A DNA stretch of 64,000 nt, taken from the NCBI RefSeq assembly GCF_042643165.1, contig NZ_JBHRSH010000001.1, positions 496,001 through 560,000 of the forward strand. The letters are read 5' to 3'. Below are positions 57,594 to 64,000 of this stretch, one piece after another. Within the stretch, counting starts at the first letter, position 1. Each line of letters starts with the position of its first letter. The translations under genes and the position numbers were made by a program. The notes below the pieces were generated by a model. It had not been told where the DNA came from, made no database searches, and saw nothing but the letters and a program-made list of their open reading frames with translations. The stretch is from Hyphococcus aureus. GTDB taxonomy: Bacteria; Pseudomonadota; Alphaproteobacteria; Caulobacterales; Parvularculaceae.

Positions 57594-60041
57594 CTATTCA
57601 GCCGCCATCAGGGATGACGCGGCGCCCGGCCACTGTCGCAAGATATCAACGGCCCATTTTAGATTTTTCCGTGCGAGGAATTGTTCGGCGAACGGCGCGC
57701 CGCCTTTGACGATCTCGTCCATGAGTTTCTGGTCTGCGGGACTTGACGAGCCGCAAAAGGCGAGCGCAACGGGGCCGAGCCCAAGTTCGAAAATGCGTGC
57801 GCCTAAGGGCGACTGGAAATAATAGTCTCGCTTTGGCGTTGCGCCGGCGATGATTTCGACCTGTCGCGGATTGAGCCCGAAGCGTTCATAGGTTTCGCGC
57901 TGCTGCGGTTCGAGGGCGCGTTCATTCGGAAGAAAGATGCGCGTCGGGCAGCTCTCGACGATGGCCGGGGCAATCGAGGCGCCCGCAATGTCGGCGAGCG
58001 ATTGCGTCGCAAAGACGACGGCGACATTTTTCTTGCGAAGCGTCTTCAGCCATTCGCGGATGCGCGCGGCGAAGAGCGGGCTGTCGAGGAACAGCCAGGC
58101 CTCGTCAAGGATGATGAGCGTCGGGCGCCCGTCGAGACGCGCCTCAAGGCGATGGAAAAGATAGGTGACCACCGGCGCGACCGCAGCGGGCGACGCCATC
58201 AAGGATTCCATCTCGAAGCAGACCGTGTCGGAAATCTCCAGAGTCTCATGGTCGGCGTCGATGAGCCGCCCGTATGGCCCTTCCAGGGTGAAGGGGTGAA
58301 GCGCGGATTTAAGTTCTTCATGCTGCAACAGCATGACGAGCCCGGTGATGGTGCGCTCAGGTCGTTCGGCCGTGCTCAAGGATTTGATTGCCGACCACAG
58401 GGCTTCCTTTTTATCGGGCGTCATCGAAACGCCTTCACGCGCCGCGAGCCCGGCGATCCAGTCGGCGGCGAAGGCGGCGCCGCGCTCGTCATCGATATCT
58501 TTCAGGGGTTGCAGCGAAGGCGCGCCGTCGGTCCCAAGATCGATATGGGCGCCCCCAACCGCGAGCGTTGTGGCGCGCGCCGAGCGGCCCTTGTCGAAGA
58601 TGAAGATTTGCGCGTCCTCATAGCGCCGCCATTGCATGGCGATCAGCGATAAAAGCGCCGACTTGCCGGCGCCGGTGGGGCCGACCACGAGCGTATGGCC
58701 GACATCACCGACATGGAGATTGACCCGAAACGGCGTCGCGCCATTGGTGTGCGCCTGAATGAGCGCGGGCGCGCCAAGGTGGTTATTGCTCGCCGCACCC
58801 GCCCAAACGGAAGAGAGCGGCGTCATATGCGCGAGATTCAAGGTGTGGAGGATCGGCTGGCGCACATTGGCGTAGACATGGCCCGGCAGCGAGCCGAGCC
58901 AGGCTTCGACAGCGTTCAAGGTCTCTCGGATCGCGGTAAAGCCGCGGCCATTGATGATCTGCTCGGCAGCGCGCAAGCGGTCTTCGACTTCGCCGATCTC
59001 GTCGCTCATCACCGTCACTGTGGTGGTGACGTAACCGAAAGAGACGAGATCGTTGCCGAGTTCCTGCAAGGCGGCGTCGGCGTCGGCAGCCTTGTTGTCG
59101 GCATCATTGTCGAGGAGCGCCGCCTGTTCGTTGAACATCACTTCGCGTATGACCGCGCCCATGGACTTACGCTTGGCGAACCAGTGCCGACGCTGTTTTG
59201 CGAGAACCTTTTCAGCCTCGTGCTTGTCCATGGCGATGAAGCGCGTCGCCCAGCGATAGGGAAAGCCCTGGCGGTTCAAATCGTCGAGGATGCCCGGCAT
59301 GGTCGACGCCGGAAAACCGAGGATGGTCAGCGTCCGCAGATGATGGTCGCCGATCATCGGTTCGAGACCGCCGGTGAACGGTTCATCCGCCAAGATGGCG
59401 TCGAGAAAGACGGGGATTTCCGGCGCCGCGACCCGATGACGTTTCGCCGACACGCAGGAATGGAGATAGGACAGCGTTTCGCTGTCGTTCAAAGGCTCGA
59501 TATCAACGAGCGCCGCCGACAGAAGATCATAGGCCCGCACGCTAGTCTCAACGAAGGTCTCAAGCCGCCGGCGCCAGTCGTCGTTTCCATGTTTTTCAGA
59601 CCGGGTGATGAGCGCGCGTTCGGCGCGGCCTTTCGCATCCGCTGGCGGCAGCCAGAGCAGCGTCAGATAATAATGGCTTTCAAACTGGTCGCCGCTCTCG
59701 CCGTCGAGCCCGCCTTCGAAACGCAGCCGCCGTTCTTCGTCGACAAGCCAGGAGGCGGCGTCGCCAAAGTCCGAATGCGGATAGTCGTGAGCCTCAACGC
59801 GCACCGCCTCGAAGAAAAGCGCCCAGCCCGATCCGAAACGGCGCAGCACATTGTTGACGCGCGCGTGTCTCGCGAGGAGCTCGGCCTCGGTCGCGCTCTC
59901 TAAGTCCGGTCCACGATAGCGGAAGGTCTTTTGGAACGAGCCGTCCTTGTTGAGGATGATCCCCGGCGCCGGACTACACGCCCAGGGGAGATAGTCCGAC
60001 AAGAGCCGCGGCTTTTCGCGATATTCGCGTAGGTTCAGCAT
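57594..60041 (-). CDS. trbE: Conjugal transfer ATPase TrbE (VirB4-like)
   Basis: An 815-residue hexameric ATPase energising pilus assembly. Walker A is GPTGAGKS at residues 454-461, Walker B is TLIILDEAWLFLDSP, and the R-K-K-N-V-A-V-V-F-A-T-Q-S motif follows. N-terminal start LREYREKPRLLSDYLPWACS is typical for TrbE. Overlaps trbD by 7 bases. Confidence 0.96.
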   Translation of the reverse strand: MLNLREYREKPRLLSDYLPWACSPAPGIILNKDGSFQKTFRYRGPDLESATEAELLARHARVNNVLRRFGSGWALFFEAVRVEAHDYPHSDFGDAASWLVDEERRLRFEGGLDGESGDQFESHYYLTLLWLPPADAKGRAERALITRSEKHGNDDWRRRLETFVETSVRAYDLLSAALVDIEPLNDSETLSYLHSCVSAKRHRVAAPEIPVFLDAILADEPFTGGLEPMIGDHHLRTLTILGFPASTMPGILDDLNRQGFPYRWATRFIAMDKHEAEKVLAKQRRHWFAKRKSMGAVIREVMFNEQAALLDNDADNKAADADAALQELGNDLVSFGYVTTTVTVMSDEIGEVEDRLRAAEQIINGRGFTAIRETLNAVEAWLGSLPGHVYANVRQPILHTLNLAHMTPLSSVWAGAASNNHLGAPALIQAHTNGATPFRVNLHVGDVGHTLVVGPTGAGKSALLSLIAMQWRRYEDAQIFIFDKGRSARATTLAVGGAHIDLGTDGAPSLQPLKDIDDERGAAFAADWIAGLAAREGVSMTPDKKEALWSAIKSLSTAERPERTITGLVMLLQHEELKSALHPFTLEGPYGRLIDADHETLEISDTVCFEMESLMASPAAVAPVVTYLFHRLEARLDGRPTLIILDEAWLFLDSPLFAARIREWLKTLRKKNVAVVFATQSLADIAGASIAPAIVESCPTRIFLPNERALEPQQRETYERFGLNPRQVEIIAGATPKRDYYFQSPLGARIFELGLGPVALAFCGSSSPADQKLMDEIVKGGAPFAEQFLARKNLKWAVDILRQWPGAASSLMAAE

Positions 60042-60286
60042 GACAAATGGGCCTTGTGCCGGAGGCTGCGGATCGCAACGCTCATAAAATCCGGATCGGC
60101 TTTCGCCGCCATAACGGCGCCGGTATGGCCGGCGAGCCAGACGAGAAGTCCGGGCAACCAGAGGCGAAGCCCCAGCGCCAGCGCCGCAGCGACGGTGCCG
60201 ATCAGGATCGCGGCAGACCGAGGCGCGCCGCCAAGGAGGATCGGCTCCGTGAGTGACCGGCGCAGGGGGATTTCGAAACCGTCCAC
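60035..60286 (-). CDS. trbD: Conjugal transfer protein TrbD (VirB3-like)
   Basis: An 83-residue membrane protein. It begins IPLRRSLTEPILLGGAPRSA, the TrbD/VirB3 pattern, with two hydrophobic segments (ILIGTVAAALALGL and LPGLLVWLAGHTGAVMA). GTG start. Its end overlaps the ATPase gene, its usual partner, and it lies 12 bases after trbC. Confidence 0.9.
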   Translation of the reverse strand: MDGFEIPLRRSLTEPILLGGAPRSAAILIGTVAAALALGLRLWLPGLLVWLAGHTGAVMAAKADPDFMSVAIRSLRHKAHLSC

Positions 60287-60298
60287 GGAAGAACTCTC

Positions 60299-60628
60299 TC
60301 AGTAAAGAACGGCGCCGCCGCCAAAGGAAAAGAAGGCAAGGAAGAAACTCGTCGCGGCGAAGGCGATGGAAAGCCCGAAGACGATCTGAATGAGTTTGCG
60401 CATGCCGCCCGACGACTCGCCAAAAGCGAGCGCAAGGCCCGTCATGATAATGACAATGACGGCGGCGATGCGCGCGACGGGACCTTCGATCGATTGCAGG
60501 ATCTGGTCGAGCGGCCCTTCCCAGGGCATCCCGGACCCGGCGGCGTGCGCCGTACCAGCAAGGAATGCGAGCGCAGCGCCAGTGGCGAGCGCCTTGCGCA
60601 TCAAAGTGTTCGTCTTAACGGCTTTCAT
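60299..60628 (-). CDS. trbC: Conjugal transfer pilin TrbC (VirB2-like)
   Basis: A 109-residue prepilin. Signal peptide with A-H-A end (ATGAALAFLAGTAHA), then mature pilin with two hydrophobic helices (ARIAAVIVIIMTGLALAFGE and IVFGLSIAFAATSFFLAFFS). ATG at 60628 has AAAGGAGAAACTC in front; the long reading upstream in this frame is trbB antisense-frame noise. Overlaps trbB end by 14 bases. Confidence 0.93.
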   Translation of the reverse strand: MKAVKTNTLMRKALATGAALAFLAGTAHAAGSGMPWEGPLDQILQSIEGPVARIAAVIVIIMTGLALAFGESSGGMRKLIQIVFGLSIAFAATSFFLAFFSFGGGAVLY

Positions 60629-61619
60629 GAGTTTCTCCTTTGAGTTCGGGAACGAGTCTGGGTTCGCAGAGCGGGGCAAATGCGTAAGAATCGCCGTCGA
60701 TACCGGCGACGCGCAGCGCGTCCTCGACGCGCCGCACGCCGTCGCGGCGCGACATGAAGACGACGACGTCGACCGCTTCGGCGATAAGACGTTGCGGCGA
60801 GGCGCCCGTCGCTTCGGCGGCGAGCTGCTCAAGCCGCGATAGCGCGCCTTCCGCGGAATTTGCGTGCAGCGTCGTGACGCCGCCGGGATGACCAGTGTTC
60901 CACGCCTTTAAGAGATCGAGCGCTTCCGGCCCCCTCACCTCGCCAACTATGATGCGGTCGGGGCGAAGGCGCATGGTCGACCGGACGAGACGCGACAGGC
61001 TTGCACCCTCTCCATGGGTTCTCAGCGCAACCGCATTCTTCGCTGCGCATTTGAGTTCGCGCGTGTCTTCGAGAATGACTATGCGCTCTTCGGCGAAGGC
61101 GGCTTCCGCGAGCAGCGCATTGGTGAACGTGGTCTTGCCCGACGACGTGCCGCCGGCGATGACGATATTGGCGCGGCTCCCGAGTGAGGACCGAAGCGCG
61201 TCCGCGACGGCCGGCGCCAGCGCGCCGCTCATCACATAGTCGTCAAGCGTATAGGGCGCGGCGGCCGGTTTACGGATTGCGAAACACGGCGCTTCGGAAA
61301 CCGGCGGCAGGAGCCCTTCGAAGCGTTCGCCGGAGCCGGGGAGTTCAGCCGAGATGACGGGATTCGCGCGGTCGCAAGTCTCGCCGACGCTATTCGCGAC
61401 AAGCCTGATAATGCGTTCTCTCGCATCGGCGTCGAGGGTTTCAGCTTCGCGCGCAAGACCTAAGCCTGCCCGCTCGATCCAGATCGACCCGTCGGGATTG
61501 GCGAGCACTTCGATGACATCATCGGCGTCGAGCGCCGCCGCGACGGCACCGCGAAAGGCCGAGCGCAGCATGGTCTGGCGGCGGCATGATGTCTCTGAAT
61601 GAGAGGCGTATTGCGACAT
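60615..61619 (-). CDS. trbB: Conjugal transfer ATPase TrbB (VirB11-like)
   Basis: A 334-residue traffic ATPase. Walker A is IVIAGGTSSGKTTFTNALL, the Asp box follows (VILEDTRELKC), then RPDRIIVGEVRGPEALDLL (Walker B) and TGHPGGVTTLHANSA (His box). First of the uninterrupted trb run. The gap 61620-61749 to the HipA gene carries no feature I can name. Confidence 0.95.
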   Translation of the reverse strand: MSQYASHSETSCRRQTMLRSAFRGAVAAALDADDVIEVLANPDGSIWIERAGLGLAREAETLDADARERIIRLVANSVGETCDRANPVISAELPGSGERFEGLLPPVSEAPCFAIRKPAAAPYTLDDYVMSGALAPAVADALRSSLGSRANIVIAGGTSSGKTTFTNALLAEAAFAEERIVILEDTRELKCAAKNAVALRTHGEGASLSRLVRSTMRLRPDRIIVGEVRGPEALDLLKAWNTGHPGGVTTLHANSAEGALSRLEQLAAEATGASPQRLIAEAVDVVVFMSRRDGVRRVEDALRVAGIDGDSYAFAPLCEPRLVPELKGETHESR

Positions 61620-61749
61620 GGGCTCGGGTTCTCGACGGTTTCAAGTCGAGAGCGAGCATCGGCGTCATGCGCCGCATTCGATAGGCTGGAAAGCCGCAAT
61701 TACGCGGGCCGAAATCAGGCTTGATCGAAGGTCTTATGGGTTTGGGGCC

Positions 61750-63048
61750 TCAGGCCCAGTCGAGACGCAGCGTGCGGAGGACATGTTCCTGGATTTGTTT
61801 GGGGACGCCTAATTCTTCCGCTTTCGCCCGCCAGCCAGCGAACGCCCCGACGGTTTGTTCTAGGATAAGTTTCTCGCGGTTGTTCGGCAGGCCGGCGTAT
61901 TTCGCCAGATGTTTGAGGTCGGCTTTCGTAAAGCCGGATGTTTTTCCATTGATGCTGAGCTGATGAAAGCGCGTGAAGTCGCTGCCTTCGGCGTGGCACA
62001 TATCGAAAGCGGGCGTCAGGGTCCAATCGCCTTTACGATCCATGATGAAAGCGAAGTTTTTGACGTGATCGTCCTGATTGCAGCCGACCAGATTGAAGAT
62101 GACGCGCCTGAACTGCTCCTCGACATCGGCTTTGGCGATGTCGAGCTGGCGCATGGTCATGAATAATTGTTCGTATGAGTATTGGCCGCTCTCATAATAG
62201 TCGAAATGCGCCAGCGCGGCGAAAGACTGGACGAATTTCTTGCCGCCCTTCTCATCGCGATCGTAGCGGCGGGTCATAAAGTGGTTGCGCCCGTTCTCGG
62301 AGAAGAGCCGGCACTCGGTCATGTCAATGCCGCATTCCTTCGCCATCAGGTAATAGCTGTATTCGAGCAAGCCATATCCGGCCGGATCGGCGACGCCCCA
62401 ATCGCCGCTGAAGGCGACCCCGTCGAATTTGATGAGCCAATGCTCGAAGCCGGGCGCAAGATCGAGCTGGCCTGAACGGACTTGTTTTGTATTAGGATCG
62501 AAGGCGATAACAGCTTTCGCGCGGGCTCCGCCAGCTGACGTGCCGACGCTCAGGATGTCGAGCAGCGCTTTTTCTTCCTTGCCGGCTGCGAATTTCGTAT
62601 CGAGCGTTTGCCTGTCCGCAAACGCCATGGAGGCGAGCTCGATCAAATCTTGGATCTCAACGAGTTTGTCTTTCGCGGTGTCGGCGCCGAGACTGGGTTC
62701 ATATTCGAGCGCGCCCATGCCCCGGCGCCCGGTATAGCATAGCCGGTCGACCGCGTTGAACTGGTCAGCGCGCCGCCCGGTTTTGGCAAGCCAGATATCA
62801 ATGAGACGATTGCCATATTTGTCGGGCAGACTGTCCGCGAGCAATCCGGGCAGGCCGTGGAAGGAGCGTGGATGGAGATCGCGGAACTGATAAATACGTC
62901 CTGCACGCACGGGCATGTGCAGCGGCGCCGGTTCAATGCCGAATGGCGCAAAGTCCGGATCATATTCGAAACGCGCAAATTGCTCGCCCTCATCCATGGA
63001 GACATAACCGATCGCCGTCCCCCAGAGTTTGACGGTGGCCGTCGTCAC
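61750..63048 (-). CDS. hipA: HipA-family kinase toxin
   Basis: A 432-residue HipA-type serine/threonine kinase fold. VGTSAGGARAKAVIAF is the glycine-rich P-loop region, CNQDDHVKNFAFI holds the catalytic Asp (Asp327) and Asn331, and LTPAFDM supplies the metal-binding Asp349. The N-terminal domain (LPGLLADSLPDKYGNRLIDI) is intact. Such toxins phosphorylate targets such as glutamyl-tRNA synthetase and cause dormancy. GTG start overlaps the antitoxin stop (GTGA). Confidence 0.93.
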   Translation of the reverse strand: MTTATVKLWGTAIGYVSMDEGEQFARFEYDPDFAPFGIEPAPLHMPVRAGRIYQFRDLHPRSFHGLPGLLADSLPDKYGNRLIDIWLAKTGRRADQFNAVDRLCYTGRRGMGALEYEPSLGADTAKDKLVEIQDLIELASMAFADRQTLDTKFAAGKEEKALLDILSVGTSAGGARAKAVIAFDPNTKQVRSGQLDLAPGFEHWLIKFDGVAFSGDWGVADPAGYGLLEYSYYLMAKECGIDMTECRLFSENGRNHFMTRRYDRDEKGGKKFVQSFAALAHFDYYESGQYSYEQLFMTMRQLDIAKADVEEQFRRVIFNLVGCNQDDHVKNFAFIMDRKGDWTLTPAFDMCHAEGSDFTRFHQLSINGKTSGFTKADLKHLAKYAGLPNNREKLILEQTVGAFAGWRAKAEELGVPKQIQEHVLRTLRLDWA

Positions 63049-63380
63049 AAGGTTTCATCCCCCCATACGATTCCCGCCGATCCTTCGGACAGCTTTGACC
63101 GCTTGCGCGATGCGCCTCGCGCTTCAGCCATCGGTGAATTGAAATTCTCCGGCAGCAGCGCCTCGACGGCGGATGTCATGTTGAGGGCTTTCAGGATCTT
63201 CAGCCAGGATTCCAGCTGGCTGTCCTGCCCCCCTTCAATCCGCCGTAACGTGGCGACGCCGATGCCGGCCTCTTCAGCGAGGCCGGTCTGGGCAAGGCCC
63301 TGCTGTTTACGGATGCGCGCCAGACGCTCGCCTAGCTCTTTCAGGATCGCCGGTTCCGGGGTCAGCGCATTGATTCTCAT
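63045..63380 (-). CDS. hipB: HipB-type antitoxin (HTH_3/XRE)
   Basis: A 111-residue protein with a Cro/CI helix-turn-helix: ERLARIRKQQGLAQTGLAEE followed by GIGVATLRRIEGGQDSQLES. The C-terminal tail is basic and flexible as in toxin-binding antitoxins. ATG 63380 is spaced 7 bases from AAAGG; another ATG is directly upstream. It should repress its own promoter via the palindromes at 63423-63537. Confidence 0.9.
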   Translation of the reverse strand: MRINALTPEPAILKELGERLARIRKQQGLAQTGLAEEAGIGVATLRRIEGGQDSQLESWLKILKALNMTSAVEALLPENFNSPMAEARGASRKRSKLSEGSAGIVWGDETL

Positions 63381-63422
63381 CATATCACCTTTGATCGAAA
63401 AATAGGAATATTGGCCTATTTC

Positions 63423-63537
63423 ATATCACAATTGATATATCGAAGGAAGGGCTTAAGGCAAAGTAAAACACTCAAAAAGAATATCAATTATGATATGATA
63501 ATGGCACTATCGCCATAAATGCCATCACAATTGATAT
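63423..63537. promoter_or_regulatory. Three palindromic operator copies upstream of hipBA
   Basis: ATATCACAATTGATAT (63423-63438) and ATATCAATTATGATAT (63481-63496) are perfect ATATCA-N4-TGATAT palindromes. A third copy with two changes, CCATCACAATTGATAT, spans 63522-63537 and touches the stop codon of the ribbon-helix-helix gene. The intervening DNA is strongly AT-rich. Multiple operators are typical for HipB-type cooperative autorepression. Confidence 0.75.
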
Positions 63538-63974
63538 TACGATTCGCCCTTTGGCCACGCTTCACCGTGGGAAGTCCCATCCGGGCGCATCCGGGCGGAA
63601 AGCAGGTCATCGCCGATAATTTTGCCGGCGACCTGCTCGATGAAATAGTCGAACCGCTTTCGGCCGAGATTATGGGCGATATCGCGCTCGCCTTCCGGCA
63701 GCGGGTCGGTGCGCGTCAGCCAGTAAAACACATATTGTCCGAGCGTTTCGAGGATGATCGCCGTGTCGCGCTCGACAGCGCCTTGCCTCAGATCGATAGC
63801 GTCGAGCCGCTCCAAGATGGCCGCTTCACGCCCGGCTTTTGCGTCGGGATCGAAATAGCAGCGCAGCGCCTCCTCGACGATGGCGGATTGCGTGACGCGA
63901 GGGGCTTGCGCGGCATTGTCTAGGTCCGCCCAGACGCGATCGCTTAACCTTACATGAACGCGGCGCTTCACCAT
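63537..63974 (-). CDS. Ribbon-helix-helix (CopG-like) protein of the tra/trb region
   Basis: A 145-residue protein. The N-terminus MVKRRVHVRLSDRVWADLDN is a ribbon-helix-helix DNA-binding domain, followed by VTQSAIVEEALRCYF and a C-terminal helical domain of about 90 residues. Proteins of this kind usually lie between traG and trbB in alphaproteobacterial conjugation operons. ATG at 63974 is preferred over TTG at 63980. The bases just upstream (63976-64000) can be read as the end of another minus-strand gene (NLLPDF, then stop), possibly traG, but this is too short to prove. Confidence 0.8.
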   Translation of the reverse strand: MVKRRVHVRLSDRVWADLDNAAQAPRVTQSAIVEEALRCYFDPDAKAGREAAILERLDAIDLRQGAVERDTAIILETLGQYVFYWLTRTDPLPEGERDIAHNLGRKRFDYFIEQVAGKIIGDDLLSARMRPDGTSHGEAWPKGES

Positions 63975-64000
63975 GCTCAAAAGTCCGGCAACAAATTTTT

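Noticed and set aside
58695..59903. 402-codon plus-strand open frame inside trbE
   Set aside because: Antisense shadow; trbE has intact Walker motifs in the opposite direction.
63381..63540. CRISPR-like repeats
   Set aside because: The repeated ATATCA-N4-TGATAT units are short palindromes at irregular spacing, which fits operators and not a CRISPR array.

Overview
The window looks like accessory DNA from an alphaproteobacterium. The support is the family composition: RP4/Ti-type trb conjugation genes with DUF736 and DUF2274 partners, several long TonB-dependent receptors, benzoate-type Rieske oxygenases and abundant acyl-CoA enzymes. The genus cannot be fixed from the sequence; sphingomonad-like or parvularculid/hyphomonad-like hosts would fit. 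No rRNA, tRNA, integrase or CRISPR array was seen.

Left edge (1-3.9 kb): an RND efflux operon on the minus strand diverges from a MarR regulator followed by two PaaI-type thioesterases. A perfect 9-bp inverted repeat sits between them. A strong terminator, a small RND-pump remnant and an AT-rich orphan gene follow.

Catabolic region (3.9-48.4 kb): this holds two paralogous copies of one module. Each has Rieske oxygenase alpha and beta subunits, a degenerate thiolase, a DUF35 protein, catechol 2,3-dioxygenase, a XylT-like ferredoxin, a Rieske ferredoxin and a related CoA ligase. The order oxygenase-thiolase-DUF35 plus CoA ligase matches the ipfABDEF cluster described for ibuprofen catabolism in Sphingomonas Ibu-2. 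There an aryl-acetyl-type acid is activated to its CoA thioester, the ring is dioxygenated at the carbon bearing the side chain, and an SCP-x-like thiolase removes the side chain as acyl-CoA to leave a catechol. Module A (3.9-9.1 kb) has a LysR regulator, an SDR, a TonB receptor, its ligase and a hydrolase on the plus strand (9.3-16.4 kb). Module B (37-46 kb) leads directly into a full meta-cleavage pathway (hydrolase, tautomerase, decarboxylase, aldolase, acylating dehydrogenase, hydratase, semialdehyde dehydrogenase). A methylcitrate/citrate synthase, the only ferredoxin reductase and an alpha-methylacyl-CoA racemase follow in what looks like one long minus-strand transcription unit (42.3 to 26.6 kb). 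Between the modules (16.5-26.6 kb) lies a beta-oxidation set: thiolase, an HMG-CoA-synthase-like/DUF35 fusion, two MaoC proteins, SDR, CoA ligase and acyl-CoA dehydrogenase, plus a second TonB receptor.

Regulation of module B: the promoters of the alpha-B operon and of the third TonB receptor share a 20-bp palindromic operator next to TTGACA-17 bp promoters. The TetR gene at 49.2 kb is the obvious candidate repressor.

Right part (48.5-64 kb): two transposase remnants and TetR separate the catabolic genes from a minus-strand mating-pair-formation operon (trbB-C-D-E-J-L-F-G-I, DUF2274, DUF736). An AbiEi/AbiEii toxin-antitoxin pair lies at its 3' end. A HipBA pair lies between a ribbon-helix-helix gene and trbB. 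The layout suggests a catabolic island on, or captured next to, a conjugative element.

Main inference: the locus may degrade 2-arylpropionate (profen-like) or related aryl-alkanoates. The racemase would handle both enantiomers and the methylcitrate synthase would consume released propionyl-CoA. The substrate itself is inferred, not shown.
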